NCBI RefSeq assembly: GCF_040760075.1
Contig: NZ_CP142884.1
Location: 2,108,001-2,172,000 of the forward strand
Direction: 5' to 3'
Length of the DNA stretch: 64,000 nt
Origin: Sphingobacterium sp. R2
Lineage (GTDB): Bacteria > Bacteroidota > Bacteroidia > Sphingobacteriales > Sphingobacteriaceae
This document shows positions 9,547 to 18,601 of this stretch, piece by piece; the first letter of the stretch is position 1, and the number at the start of each line of letters is the position of its first letter. The notes under the pieces were generated by a model, which was not told where the DNA came from, ran no database searches, and worked only from the letters and a program-made list of their open reading frames with translations. Both the position numbers and the translations under genes were made by a program.

Positions 9547-9924
9547 ATGTCACAATATCAAGATAATATCGCTCATGGAGAGCATGCTCACGAAGGTGGG
9601 ATGGATAAAAAAGCCATTTGGAGAGTATTTGGCGTGCTTTTAGCGCTTACTTGTCTAGAGTTCTTAATTGCATTGGGCTTTGTACACCATTGGCAAATTT
9701 TAGCGAAGGGTGCATTGGTAAATACCATTTACATTGTACTTACTTTGGTTAAAGCTTATTATATCGTTGCATTCTTTATGCACTTAAAATTCGAAAAATC
9801 GAGCTTTATCGTTACCGTTGGAATTGTCTTTATTTTTATTATTTATTTTATTGTTTTGATGCTTGTTGAAGGGGGGCATTTGGCTTCTGTTTTTCAAGAA
9901 CATCAATTATTTCCCAATAAATAG
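9547..9924 (+). CDS. Cytochrome c oxidase subunit IV family protein
   Basis: This 125-residue protein has a His-rich N-terminus (HGEHAHEGG) and three hydrophobic helices, with the segment LVKAYYIVAFFMHLKFE that is characteristic of bacterial COX4/CyoD-like small subunits. It is an accessory subunit of the oxidase, with a structural or assembly role. It lies directly between subunit III and the SCO-like gene with short gaps (27 and 9 bases), in keeping with one operon. Confidence 0.9.
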   Translation: MSQYQDNIAHGEHAHEGGMDKKAIWRVFGVLLALTCLEFLIALGFVHHWQILAKGALVNTIYIVLTLVKAYYIVAFFMHLKFEKSSFIVTVGIVFIFIIYFIVLMLVEGGHLASVFQEHQLFPNK

Positions 9925-9933
9925 ATAAAGTGA

Positions 9934-10662
9934 ATGGATAATAATACTGGACAAAAGAAAGGTATTAAAACTATATTGATCCTGGCCGTAATTCTTTTAC
10001 TGCCAGGATTTTTATATTTTATACTGAATAAAAGCGGGTCGAACAGCTATGCTTCTTTGCCAATCTTTGGAAAGAAGGAAGTCCCTGGCACTACCCATCG
10101 AAAATGGGGGCGGGCCATCATGGACACAATTTATCATACCGTACCCTCGGTTGATTTTGTTAATTACGATGGTAAAAAGGTGCATCTATTGGATAATGAT
10201 ACGACGCTTTCTGTGGTGCATCTGATGTATTCTAGGGATGCTTCGTTATCAAGGACGATGATTAAGCGACTTGATCAGATTGCTAATCGATTTATTCAGA
10301 ATAGGAAGGTTAAGTTGTATTCGATTACCGTTGATACTACTTATGATACACCGGAGGTATTGGCAAAATATGTAAAAGTTTACAAGCCCTGGACCAAATC
10401 TTGGTTTTTTGTGACGAAGCCTTCTGTGGATATCTTTAAATTTGCGAAAGAAAGTCTTTTACAGGATGCGCTTGTCAACCCTGATGGTAGCAAGCCATTT
10501 ATAATCGGATCAAATTATCTGTTGCTCGATACCAAAGGTAGGATAAGAGGAATATACGATATCAATGTGAAGACTGACGTTGATCGTCTTGAGGATGAAA
10601 TTAAATTATTGTTGGTCGAGGAAATCCGGAACCATCCAGCTACTATAGAACAAAAAAGGTAA
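9934..10662 (+). CDS. SCO-like thioredoxin-fold protein without cysteines
   Basis: This 242-residue protein has one N-terminal membrane anchor (about residues 13-31) and a soluble domain whose order of strands (PSVDFVNYDGKKVHLL, then SVVHLMYSRDAS, then VKLYSITVDTTYDTPEVLAKYV, then YLLLDTKGRIRGIYD) resembles SCO/SenC copper chaperones. The CxxxC copper motif expected after the second strand is replaced by YSRDAS, the usual later His is absent from SNYLLLD, and the whole protein has no cysteine. Its place in the oxidase operon suggests an assembly role, but it cannot act as a classical thiol copper chaperone. The family assignment rests on fold pattern and context. Confidence 0.75.
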   Translation: MDNNTGQKKGIKTILILAVILLLPGFLYFILNKSGSNSYASLPIFGKKEVPGTTHRKWGRAIMDTIYHTVPSVDFVNYDGKKVHLLDNDTTLSVVHLMYSRDASLSRTMIKRLDQIANRFIQNRKVKLYSITVDTTYDTPEVLAKYVKVYKPWTKSWFFVTKPSVDIFKFAKESLLQDALVNPDGSKPFIIGSNYLLLDTKGRIRGIYDINVKTDVDRLEDEIKLLLVEEIRNHPATIEQKR

Positions 10663-10669
10663 TTATATC

Positions 10670-11215
10670 ATGGGAGAGAGTCTCAACACAGAGAAAAAGT
10701 ATAGTAAGTGGATTTGGCTACTATCTATTGTGATTCCAATAGTAGTCGCTATCCTTTTTACAGTGAATTTGCAGAAATTGGGTTATAATGTGAAGCCGCT
10801 TACATTTTTACCTCCGATCTATGCTACGATAAATGGCATTACTGCTGTATTGCTTTTTTGGGCTGTAGTGGCAATAAAAAGGGGGAATAAGGCGTTGCAC
10901 GAACGTTTGATCAAGTGCTGCATCGCTTGCTCTTTGGCATTTTTAGCGATGTATGTTGCCTATCACATGACTTCGATCGAAACAAAGTATGGAGGTGAGG
11001 GCATTTGGAGACCGATCTATTTTTTCATCCTGATCACGCATATTCTGCTTTCTATTATCATTATTCCTTTTGTACTTTTTACATTTGTACGCGGTATATC
11101 GGGATCTTATGAACGCCATAAGAAATTAGCTCGAATTACCTATCCGATGTGGTTATATGTTGCTGTTACAGGAGTAATTGTTTATTGGATGATTTCTCCA
11201 TATTATATTGGTTAA
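10670..11215 (+). CDS. DUF420 membrane protein
   Basis: This 181-residue protein has about five hydrophobic helices and matches the DUF420 pattern, including LPPIYATINGITAVLLFWAV, a segment with the invariant-looking YHMTS, FFILITHILLSIIIIPFVL and RITYPMWLYVAVTGVIVYWM. DUF420 proteins are often found next to cytochrome c oxidase genes and are thought to help oxidase assembly, but their biochemical role is unknown. It follows the SCO-like gene after 7 bases. Several His residues lie in or near the helices and could bind heme or metal. Confidence 0.88.
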   Translation: MGESLNTEKKYSKWIWLLSIVIPIVVAILFTVNLQKLGYNVKPLTFLPPIYATINGITAVLLFWAVVAIKRGNKALHERLIKCCIACSLAFLAMYVAYHMTSIETKYGGEGIWRPIYFFILITHILLSIIIIPFVLFTFVRGISGSYERHKKLARITYPMWLYVAVTGVIVYWMISPYYIG

Positions 11216-11240
11216 TTTAAGCAAGGAAGGGAGTTTATTT

Positions 11241-11696
11241 ATGAAACGTATTTGGATTTATCAGGCTGATCGCATATTGTCTCAAGAAGAAAGCACGCAA
11301 ATTTCGCACGAATTGATGGCTTTTGCCGAACAGTGGAAAGTGCATGGAAAGCCGCTTTCGGCTTCTGCGGAATTGCGTGATGGGCTTTTTGTGATTCTTA
11401 AAGTGGACGAGGAAATCGCCGCTGCTTCTGGTTGCTCGATTGACAGTTCGGTGCGCTTTTTAAAAGGCATTGAATCTAAATATAATATTCAATTATTTGA
11501 CCGTATGCAGTTCGCATACAAGTCGGAGCATGGGATCGCTGTAGTTAACCGTGATGGATTTGAAAAGTTGTTGGCTGAGGGTATCATCAATGACGATACT
11601 TTAGTATTTGATAATACCATTACACAGGAGCATCAAATGGAAAATGCGTGGGCCGTACCTTTCCACAGCAGTTGGCATAAGCGACTTTTTAAATAA
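11241..11696 (+). CDS. Conserved Bacteroidota protein of unknown function
   Basis: The ATG at 11241, preceded by AAGGAAGGGAG, gives a 151-residue soluble protein; an in-frame TTG at 11208 would overlap the previous gene. It begins with RIWIYQADRILSQEE and contains HGKPLSASAELR and the conserved-looking ASGCSIDSSVRFLK. Relatives in Bacteroidota are sometimes labelled ABC transporter ATPase, but no Walker A, Walker B or signature motif is present here, so that name is not supported. It is the last gene of the respiratory cluster, 25 bases after the DUF420 gene and just before a strong terminator. One conserved-looking Cys (in SGCSID) is a candidate functional residue. Confidence 0.8.
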   Translation: MKRIWIYQADRILSQEESTQISHELMAFAEQWKVHGKPLSASAELRDGLFVILKVDEEIAAASGCSIDSSVRFLKGIESKYNIQLFDRMQFAYKSEHGIAVVNRDGFEKLLAEGIINDDTLVFDNTITQEHQMENAWAVPFHSSWHKRLFK

Positions 11697-11710
11697 TTTA
11701 TATTATAATG

Positions 11711-11751
11711 ACCACTAAGGGCCATAGTACTGAACTATGGCCCTTAGTGGT
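11711..11751. terminator. Bidirectional terminator between the oxidase cluster and mtgA
   Basis: A perfect 18-bp inverted repeat (11711-11728 and 11734-11751) with a 5-base loop lies between two convergent genes. Its symmetry means it can end transcription from both strands, although the flanking T-tracts are short. Confidence 0.8.
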
Positions 11752-11811
11752 TTGATACACTGCATCGTTTTTGCCACTTTCAGGGCCTTCGCCAAAGGGA
11801 TGATTATCCGC

Positions 11812-12576
11812 TTACTCAGGAATGGTATAATGGTGCATGTATTTTGCAATTGCATTTGCGCGTCTATTGACATACGTAGAAGGGTTGCGTGCATCCCATT
11901 CTCTGGGATTTGGCAATATCGCTATGATTAGGGCAGCTTGCTTTTTGGAAAGATTGCTCCCTGTCTTGCTAAAGTAATATGCTGCCGCGGCGTCAGCACC
12001 ATAGACCCCTTGTCCCATTTCAATCACATTAAGATAAACTTCAAGAATTCTTTTCTTACTCCAAAAGGTCTCAATAAGTACGGTGAAGTAGGTTTCGAAT
12101 CCTTTTCTCAACCAAGATCTTCCTGGCCATAGAAATACATTTTTAGCTACCTGTTGGCTAATGGTACTTCCTCCACGCAGTTTTTTGCCTTGTGCATTTT
12201 TTTTAATGGCATTTTGAATTCCCTTTAAGTCAAAACCCCAGTGGGTCATAAAATGGGCATCTTCTCCTGCAATAGCGGCTAACTTGAGGTTATCGGACAG
12301 CTCATCGTAATCCAACCAATTTTTTTTCAATTTGAAGCCTTTTCCTTGTTCTTTCAGTTCGAATCCGCGTTGAATCATCAGCCAAGTAATTGGAGGGTTG
12401 ATAAAACGTAAGCTAATGACCCAAAACAGTGTAATACCGATGAAATAGAGAATTACTCGTGTGAGAATACGTAGTATGGGCGACTTTATTGACTTCAACG
12501 GGTTAAATGAATTCTTTTTGAAGGTGTTTTTTTGTGTGCTGGACGTATTTTGTTTACCAGTTCTTTTGATGGCCAT
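11812..12576 (-). CDS. mtgA: Monofunctional biosynthetic peptidoglycan transglycosylase
   Basis: This 254-residue GT51-family enzyme polymerises lipid II into glycan strands. After a Lys-rich cytoplasmic start and one membrane helix (about residues 35-55), the catalytic motifs appear in order: EDAHFMTHWGFD with the catalytic Glu, GGSTISQQVAKNVFLW, and RKGFETYFTVLIETFWSKKRILE-type helix ending in EVYLNVIEMG. There is no transpeptidase domain, so it is MtgA rather than a class A PBP. The lysine-rich N-terminus (residues 1-35) is longer than in E. coli. It converges with the oxidase cluster and lies divergent to mutS. Confidence 0.94.
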   Translation of the reverse strand: MAIKRTGKQNTSSTQKNTFKKNSFNPLKSIKSPILRILTRVILYFIGITLFWVISLRFINPPITWLMIQRGFELKEQGKGFKLKKNWLDYDELSDNLKLAAIAGEDAHFMTHWGFDLKGIQNAIKKNAQGKKLRGGSTISQQVAKNVFLWPGRSWLRKGFETYFTVLIETFWSKKRILEVYLNVIEMGQGVYGADAAAAYYFSKTGSNLSKKQAALIIAILPNPREWDARNPSTYVNRRANAIAKYMHHYTIPE

Positions 12577-12595
12577 GACTAATTTTTTTCGCTTA

Positions 12596-12603
12596 CAAAC
12601 TTA
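12596..12603 (-). promoter_or_regulatory. -7 element of the mtgA promoter
   Basis: On the minus strand this reads TAAGTTTG, an exact match to the Bacteroidota -7 consensus TAnnTTTG, 19 bases before the mtgA ATG. No clear -33 TTG was found. Confidence 0.5.
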
Positions 12604-12713
12604 GCTTATATTCTTGTTTAATGGAAATGATTTTGTTGAGAAGTTGAGTGTATCGTTTGCCAAAGCGATGTTATTATCCTATTTTTACGCTTCATAAAAA
12701 TTGAGTTTAAAAG

Positions 12714-15320
12714 TTGGCAAAAGAAAAGAAAGTAACCCCATTGATGCAACAGTACAATGCGATCAAGATTAAGTATCCTGGAGCGTTGTTGTTGTTCCGT
12801 GTTGGCGATTTTTACGAGACATTTGGTGAGGATGCAATTAAGGCTGCTCAGATTTTGGGTATTGTTTTGACGAAGCGTGGAAATGGCTCGGAATCGGAAA
12901 CGGCATTGGCTGGTTTTCCGCATCATTCGTTGGAAACTTATCTTCCGAAACTGGTGCGTGCTGGTCAAAGGGTGGCTATTTGCGATCAACTGGAGGATCC
13001 GAAAGCTACGAAAACAATAGTTAAGCGTGGCGTGACAGAGCTGGTAACCCCTGGTGTTTCTTACAATGACAACATTGTTCAACAGAAGTCCAATAATTAC
13101 TTGGCATCAATTTTTATCGAAAAAGAACGGATTGGAATTTCTTTTCTGGATATTTCAACAGGTGAATTCTTAGTTGCTCAGGGAAGCGTCGCTTATATCG
13201 ATAAATTGCTTCAAGGGTTTAAACCGACAGAAATTATTCTCTCCAAAAAACAGAGCAAGGATTTTATCGAGCAATTTGGAGCTCAGTATTACACCTATTT
13301 TCTAGATGAATGGCCTTACACGGGCGACTATGCCACTGAAACATTATTGAAACATTTTGAAGTTTCATCGATGAAAGGATTTGGAGTTGACCGTATGTCT
13401 ACGGGTATTGTTGCCGCTGGTGTGGCTTTACATTACCTCAATGAGACCGAGCACCGTAACTTGCAGCATATCTCTACGCTTGCCCGCATCGAAGAAGACC
13501 GTTACATGTGGCTGGACCGTTTTACGATTCGCAATCTGGAATTAATCGGCTCGATGAATGAAAATGCAGTCACGTTATCGGATGTATTGGATCATACATC
13601 TAGTCCAATGGGAGCGCGCTTGCTTAAGCGCTGGATTGTAATGCCCTTGAAAGATAAAAAGAGTATTCAGGAGCGATTGAATGTTGTGGATTTCTTTTTC
13701 GCTAACCGCGATCTAAGGGATGAGTTGATTAGCCAGATCAAGCAAGTAGGCGATCTGGAACGCTTAATCTCAAAGATCGGGCTTCAGAAAGCGAATCCAA
13801 GGGAAATCGTGCAGTTGAAGCGTGCGTTATTTGCTATAGAGAAGTTGAAAGAACTTACAGATCGCAAAGATGCAAATGCACTGCGTACGATTTCGGGACA
13901 ATTGGATGCCTGTACTGCTATCCGTGAGCAAATTGAGCTGCAGATTCAGGCAGAACCACCTGTTGCCATCAATAAAGGAAGTGTAATTGCGGATGGGGTT
14001 GATGCGGAACTGGATCGATTGCGTAAAATTGCCTTTGGAGGAAAGGATTATTTGCTGGAAATCCAAAAAAGGGAAGCTGAAATCACGGGTATTCCTTCCT
14101 TAAAAATAGCGTTTAACAATGTGTTCGGCTATTACCTGGAGGTTACTAATACACATAAAGACAAAGTTCCAACTACTTGGATACGTAAGCAGACCTTGGT
14201 CAATGCCGAGCGTTATATTACGGAGGAACTTAAAGAATATGAAGAACAGATTCTTGGAGCCGAAGAAAAGATTCAGGCTTTAGAGAGTAGGTTGTATGCT
14301 GAGCTGTTGATTTCGATCGCCGAATACATTAAACCTATTCAGCTGGACGCACAGTTGATTGCTAAGCTGGATGTACTACTCAACTTTGCTGTTGTGGCGG
14401 AGAAGAATTATTATGTGAAACCAGAAGTTAGTGAGAGCAAGATTTTAGATATAAAAGGTGGAAGACACCCTGTTATCGAAAAAAATCTACCGGTGGGCGA
14501 AGATTATATCACGAATGATACGTTTTTAGATCCGAAGACACAACAGATAATTATCATTACGGGGCCTAATATGGCGGGTAAATCAGCGCTGCTTCGTCAG
14601 ACTGGATTGATTGTACTCATGGCACAAATAGGCTGTTTTGTTCCTGCCAAAGAGGCTAAAATTGGATTGGTTGACAAAATTTTTACTCGTGTCGGAGCAT
14701 CGGATAATCTTTCTTCTGGAGAATCTACTTTCATGGTCGAGATGAACGAAACTGCGAGTATCATGAACAATCTATCGGACCGCAGTCTTATTCTTTTGGA
14801 CGAAATTGGCCGTGGTACAAGTACATATGATGGAATTTCTATTGCTTGGGCCATTGCGGAATTTTTGCATAATCACCCGGCTGCCAAAGCAAAAACACTA
14901 TTTGCGACTCACTACCATGAATTGAATGAACTGACAACTTCTTTGGATCGTATCAAGAACTATAACGTCACTGTAAAGGAGGTCAATAATAAAGTTATTT
15001 TCTTGCGGAAACTTGTGCCGGGAGGTTCAGAACATAGTTTTGGTATACATGTAGCCAAGTTGGCAGGGATGCCGCAAAAATTGCTCAATCGCGCTAACCA
15101 GATTTTAAAGAGGTTGGAGCAGGAGCGTACTGGTGGAGAGCAGATTAAGGATAGTATGCGTAAGATCCAGAAACAGGCTTATCAGTTACAGATGTTTTCG
15201 ATTGATGATCCTGTCCTAAACAAGATTAGGGATATGTTGAATAATTTGGATGTTAACTCGCTGACTCCGGTCGAAGCATTGATGAAACTGGATGAAATTC
15301 AGCGGTTGCTAAAGCATTAA
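12714..15320 (+). CDS. mutS: DNA mismatch repair protein MutS, with TTG start
   Basis: This 868-residue protein recognises mismatches and recruits repair factors. The start is taken as the TTG at 12714 because it yields [18 protein letters not shown], which looks like a full MutS N-terminus; the first ATG (12744) would remove ten residues. The mismatch-wedging Phe-x-Glu is present (Phe33, Glu35 in GDFYE). The ATPase domain has the Walker A GPNMAGKS (residues 617-624), the [10 protein letters not shown] segment, the Walker [16 protein letters not shown] and the FATHYHEL motif. The C-terminus ends in a helical dimerisation segment. It is full length and is transcribed alone. Confidence 0.97.
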   Translation: MAKEKKVTPLMQQYNAIKIKYPGALLLFRVGDFYETFGEDAIKAAQILGIVLTKRGNGSESETALAGFPHHSLETYLPKLVRAGQRVAICDQLEDPKATKTIVKRGVTELVTPGVSYNDNIVQQKSNNYLASIFIEKERIGISFLDISTGEFLVAQGSVAYIDKLLQGFKPTEIILSKKQSKDFIEQFGAQYYTYFLDEWPYTGDYATETLLKHFEVSSMKGFGVDRMSTGIVAAGVALHYLNETEHRNLQHISTLARIEEDRYMWLDRFTIRNLELIGSMNENAVTLSDVLDHTSSPMGARLLKRWIVMPLKDKKSIQERLNVVDFFFANRDLRDELISQIKQVGDLERLISKIGLQKANPREIVQLKRALFAIEKLKELTDRKDANALRTISGQLDACTAIREQIELQIQAEPPVAINKGSVIADGVDAELDRLRKIAFGGKDYLLEIQKREAEITGIPSLKIAFNNVFGYYLEVTNTHKDKVPTTWIRKQTLVNAERYITEELKEYEEQILGAEEKIQALESRLYAELLISIAEYIKPIQLDAQLIAKLDVLLNFAVVAEKNYYVKPEVSESKILDIKGGRHPVIEKNLPVGEDYITNDTFLDPKTQQIIIITGPNMAGKSALLRQTGLIVLMAQIGCFVPAKEAKIGLVDKIFTRVGASDNLSSGESTFMVEMNETASIMNNLSDRSLILLDEIGRGTSTYDGISIAWAIAEFLHNHPAAKAKTLFATHYHELNELTTSLDRIKNYNVTVKEVNNKVIFLRKLVPGGSEHSFGIHVAKLAGMPQKLLNRANQILKRLEQERTGGEQIKDSMRKIQKQAYQLQMFSIDDPVLNKIRDMLNNLDVNSLTPVEALMKLDEIQRLLKH

Positions 15321-15375
15321 TCTTTCTTATCATACTCGGAGTAATGCTTAAAATAGGGCTTATTTTTCGATTGGA

Positions 15376-15395
15376 ATAGCACAGTAGCGTGCTAT
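15376..15395. terminator. Possible weak terminator hairpin after mutS
   Basis: A 7-bp inverted repeat (ATAGCAC and GTGCTAT) with a 6-base loop lies between convergent mutS and the next gene. There is no T-tract on either side, so it may have another role or none. Confidence 0.3.
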
Positions 15396-15448
15396 CTTGG
15401 TTGTACAAGCATATACTGACTTATTCATTTTGGATTACCGACATTTTC

Positions 15449-16603
15449 TTAAAATCTAAAGCATAGTGCTAAGCTTCCGTAGTTGGCTTGGATGGGGCTC
15501 AGTACTTTGCTACTTGCGTCATACGGTGCGTAATGATAGCCTAGTTCGAAGCCGATGTATTTTTGGTTTTTCATGCGAAATAGTGAGGAAATACCAAGTC
15601 CGAGGTGAATATTGTTGATGGTAACCATATTTTCTGTGTATCCACCATCATAATAGTAACCATCCGGATCATAATAGCCTGAAGAATACGTATTCTCTGT
15701 AATGCCGGTATCTGTGATATCAATACCTAGTATGGCTTTTGGAATCAGGATGAATTGGTCGTTGTCAAAAACTTTATAGCCTACAGCACCTCCCATAAAA
15801 GCGGTCGCTGTTGAATTGACTGCTACTTCTGATCCATCATAATTATAGTCGATATCGCGATCGTTTGCGTTGATGCGTACCTTTAAACCTCCTTCAAAGA
15901 TCAATTTCCTTTCTAAGGAGCTCATCAGCATAAATCCGAGCGTTACGTTTGTACCGAACACTTTGTTGCCTCCTCCTAGCGGGCTCATCACGCCAATGGA
16001 AGGTACATAGCCTAGTTTGGCCTTATGCCGGTCTTTATATCCTTTAGGGGTTGGAAATCGTTGTTCATCACTTTGTGTATTGGCTTGTTTGTCTGGAATT
16101 TCTTCAATTTGTGTATCGGCAAAGAGATGAAGGATATTTGTTTCCTGGCCGCTTAATGTATAATTATCAGATGCAAGTAGTGCTTTTGCTCTTAATTTGA
16201 TAAGGTTATCTAGTGGATGGCGTAATGGATAGAAATGGAATTTTGCTTTATTTTGCTCATATTGGGTAGTAAAATCTTCTTGATCTGCTGCATCGAGCCT
16301 TTGGAGCAGGCTCTTATCAAATTGATTGTTCCAGTATAGGTCGATCGCTGTCGTGCTATTTTTCTTTTCAATAATGAGTATTAGGATGCGTAGTCTTTGT
16401 ATATATTCGTTGATGCCGCAGCTTGCTTGTATAGTGTTCAGTAAGGGGACAATTTTTTCAAACTCATTGTTGTTTAAGGCTTTTGTCAACAAAGGAAGGG
16501 TTTCAACCGTATATCGTTCACAATTTTCCTGTGCATGCACGGGTGTGGTGGAAAGGATGCTACTGATGATCAACATGAAAAAAGCAAACTGGCGGATACT
16601 CAT
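15449..16603 (-). CDS. Outer-membrane-like protein of unknown function
   Basis: This 384-residue protein has a Sec signal peptide (cleavage probably after Ala24 in TTPVHAQ). Residues about 25-190 form an alpha-helical, Cys-containing periplasmic part. Residues about 195-384 look like a small beta-barrel, with alternating polar and hydrophobic strands, many Gly and aromatic residues (for example YYDPDGYYYDGGY) and a C-terminal Phe typical of outer-membrane proteins. It resembles porin-family or outer-membrane beta-barrel proteins of Bacteroidota, but I do not recognise the family. It is transcribed alone, divergent to trmN6. Confidence 0.7.
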   Translation of the reverse strand: MSIRQFAFFMLIISSILSTTPVHAQENCERYTVETLPLLTKALNNNEFEKIVPLLNTIQASCGINEYIQRLRILILIIEKKNSTTAIDLYWNNQFDKSLLQRLDAADQEDFTTQYEQNKAKFHFYPLRHPLDNLIKLRAKALLASDNYTLSGQETNILHLFADTQIEEIPDKQANTQSDEQRFPTPKGYKDRHKAKLGYVPSIGVMSPLGGGNKVFGTNVTLGFMLMSSLERKLIFEGGLKVRINANDRDIDYNYDGSEVAVNSTATAFMGGAVGYKVFDNDQFILIPKAILGIDITDTGITENTYSSGYYDPDGYYYDGGYTENMVTINNIHLGLGISSLFRMKNQKYIGFELGYHYAPYDASSKVLSPIQANYGSLALCFRF

Positions 16604-16688
16604 GGTTTATCTAGATTTATTGCAGACTAAATTAGTAAATAAATCGCAGGATATATTCGTTTGTTTGCGCCAACGGCTTTAAAAGTTT

Positions 16689-16696
16689 TATCTTTG
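16689..16696 (+). promoter_or_regulatory. -7 element fused to the trmN6 start (predicted leaderless)
   Basis: TATCTTTG matches TAnnTTTG exactly, and TTTG at 16664-16667 lies 21 bases upstream as a -33 element. The last G is 5 bases before the A of the ATG, so transcription should begin at or within the start codon. Confidence 0.75.
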
Positions 16697-16700
16697 GTCT

Positions 16701-17408
16701 ATGGCGTCGATATTTCGATTTAAAGAATTTGAGGTTGATCAGTCTGATTGTGCAATGAAGATTAACACAGACGGCGTATTATTGGCTTCATTGTTGGAAG
16801 CGGGGACTTTAGGTCGAATTCTGGATATCGGTACAGGAACGGGAGTCATTGCATTGATGTTGGCTCAACGGTTTGCGCACAGTTGGGTAGAGGCTGTCGA
16901 GATGGACTCTTTAGCTGCTGCGATGGCAGATAAAAATTTTCGTCATTCCGTTTTCTGTGAACGGCTTAAGCTTCACGCCTGTGCCTTTCAGCGTATGGAA
17001 ATGGCAGAGCCTTATGATTTGATTGTTTCGAATCCACCATTTTATACCGATTCACTCCATAATCCTGACGATCGAAAGAAGCTCGCGCGGCATGCTGACC
17101 TGGATTTTTTTGCTGAATTATTGGATTTCGCTTCTTTACGCTTATCGAATCAGGGGAAATTAATTCTGATCGTTCCTACTACTTTGGCAGATATACTGAT
17201 GAAGATTTCAGCAGAGCACGCTCTTTATTGTTGTGCTGAAGTTCAGATAAGTTCTTTTGAAGGTGGATCCGTCATCCGTAAGATTATTACATTTGAACGG
17301 AAGCCTGTCGAATCGGTTGCTGTACGTGAGTTTGTTATATACGCAGGGAAGGGTATTTATTCAGCAGCTTATCGCAGCGTATTGGCCCCTTATTTTTTAG
17401 CTTTTTAG
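16701..17408 (+). CDS. trmN6: tRNA1(Val) (adenine(37)-N6)-methyltransferase
   Basis: This 235-residue SAM-dependent methyltransferase of the TrmN6/YfiC family is predicted to make m6A37 in a tRNA-Val. The SAM site is ILDIGTGTGVIALMLAQRF (about residues 40-58) and the catalytic adenine-N6 motif NPPFY is at about residue 111. The N-terminal FRFKEFEVDQSDCAMKINTD segment, with a TDGVLLAS helix, is typical of the family. The gene has a -7 element directly before its ATG, so its mRNA is probably leaderless. A phosphodiesterase gene follows after 3 bases. Confidence 0.9.
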   Translation: MASIFRFKEFEVDQSDCAMKINTDGVLLASLLEAGTLGRILDIGTGTGVIALMLAQRFAHSWVEAVEMDSLAAAMADKNFRHSVFCERLKLHACAFQRMEMAEPYDLIVSNPPFYTDSLHNPDDRKKLARHADLDFFAELLDFASLRLSNQGKLILIVPTTLADILMKISAEHALYCCAEVQISSFEGGSVIRKIITFERKPVESVAVREFVIYAGKGIYSAAYRSVLAPYFLAF

Positions 17409-17411
17409 GTT

Positions 17412-17906
17412 ATGACAAAAATCGGATTACTTTCGGATACACATTCTTTTCTAGACGAAGCGGTATTTACTCATTTTGCAGCCTGCGACGAGATCTGGCA
17501 TGTCGGAGATTTTGGTGAAGGTGTTATTGCAGACCGGCTGGCTTCTTTTAAACCATTACGCGGCGTGTATGGAAATATTGATGGTCAGGATATTCGTCTG
17601 CAATTTCCTGAAGATTTGAGATTTAGATGTGAGGAAGTAGACGTTTTTATGACGCATATTGGTGGCTATCCAGGGAAATATGCTGCGCGTGTTAAGGGGG
17701 AATTAATGAAAAATCCTCCGAAGTTATTTATCACAGGACACTCACACATTTTAAAGGTGATGTTCGATCCCAAAATACAATGCCTTCACCTCAATCCTGG
17801 GGCAGCAGGAAAGCACGGCTGGCATAAAGTGCGCACATTGATGCGATTTGACATTCATGCGGATAAAATTGAAAATCTTGAGGTAATTGAGCTGAATGGG
17901 CGTTAG
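17412..17906 (+). CDS. YfcE/MJ0936-type metallophosphodiesterase
   Basis: This 164-residue calcineurin-like phosphoesterase shows the metal-binding motifs in order: LLSDTHS (D-x-H), HVGDFGEG (GD), VYGNIDG (GN-x-D), MTHIGG and ITGHSHI (GH-x-H). Such enzymes hydrolyse phosphodiesters in vitro; the natural substrate is unknown. Its short length fits the single-domain YfcE group. It is joined to trmN6 with a 3-base gap, so the two are very likely co-transcribed, although no common pathway is obvious. Confidence 0.9.
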   Translation: MTKIGLLSDTHSFLDEAVFTHFAACDEIWHVGDFGEGVIADRLASFKPLRGVYGNIDGQDIRLQFPEDLRFRCEEVDVFMTHIGGYPGKYAARVKGELMKNPPKLFITGHSHILKVMFDPKIQCLHLNPGAAGKHGWHKVRTLMRFDIHADKIENLEVIELNGR

Positions 17907-18076
17907 ACAAAGCGGCTACCATTTGTTTCCAGCAGAAGATCCACCGTGGGCTGTTTATCTTGGTATGTCACGTTTTGAAAAATAGATGCATCGTCTTTGC
18001 TCTATTAGACAGTGTTGCTCCGTATGCTCTTGGGGACTTCTGTTCAACAAAAGGATTTCTGCAGTAAATAGGGTTG

Positions 18077-18412
18077 TTATAAGGAATCACGAACTTCAAC
18101 AAGAAAGCTCTTTAGACGTTCAAGTGAATCGATAACGCGTTGGTTCTCTTTTGCTTCTGATTTGTTGTCTCGCAGATAATCGCGTGCTCCTTGAAGCGTA
18201 TAACCTTTGTTTTTAACCAGATTGAAAATAATTTTTAAATTGGCAATATCTTCCTGTGTAAAAAGGCGATTACCTTTTTTATTCTTTTTAGGTTGTAAAA
18301 TATCAAACTCACGCTCATAAAAACGTATTTGGGAGGCGTTTACTTCGAACATCTCTGTAACTTCTCCCATAGTATAATACAATTTATTTATTTCACGCTC
18401 TTTGTACGGCAT
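18077..18412 (-). CDS. MerR-family transcriptional regulator
   Basis: This 111-residue protein has a MerR-type winged helix-turn-helix: YTMGEVTEMFEVNASQIRFY followed by ERE and a GNRLFTQEDIANLKII wing segment. Helices ending in ERLKSFLVEVRDSL may dimerise. There is no C-terminal metal or drug-binding domain and only few residues after the DNA-binding part, so the signal it responds to is unclear. Similar short MerR proteins are common in Bacteroidota and often lie beside a peptidase gene. It has its own promoter and stands alone. Confidence 0.88.
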   Translation of the reverse strand: MPYKEREINKLYYTMGEVTEMFEVNASQIRFYEREFDILQPKKNKKGNRLFTQEDIANLKIIFNLVKNKGYTLQGARDYLRDNKSEAKENQRVIDSLERLKSFLVEVRDSL

Positions 18413-18433
18413 ATCTTCACAATTAATCTATAG

Positions 18434-18441
18434 CAAACTTA
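18434..18441 (-). promoter_or_regulatory. -7 element of the merR-type gene
   Basis: On the minus strand this reads TAAGTTTG, an exact TAnnTTTG match, with a TTTG 15 bases upstream of it. It lies 21 bases before the ATG. Confidence 0.5.
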
Positions 18442-18601
18442 ATAAAAATTCCTATTCAAAAAGAAATTTTTGCGATCATCTTATGTAGTGACTCAATGAA
18501 AGCGAACAAAGTAATCTAATCTATATGTAATCGCTAATTATTGTGGGTAAGCGTAAATTTTTATAAGTTTGATTCGTGTGAAAAGGGTTAAAGTATTAGG
18601 T

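Noticed and set aside
11241..11696. ABC transporter ATPase name for the gene after DUF420
   Set aside because: No Walker A, signature or Walker B motif is present.
12618..13082. 154-codon minus-strand reading frame at the mutS start
   Set aside because: It lies antisense to mutS, and its sequence is a by-product of mutS codons.
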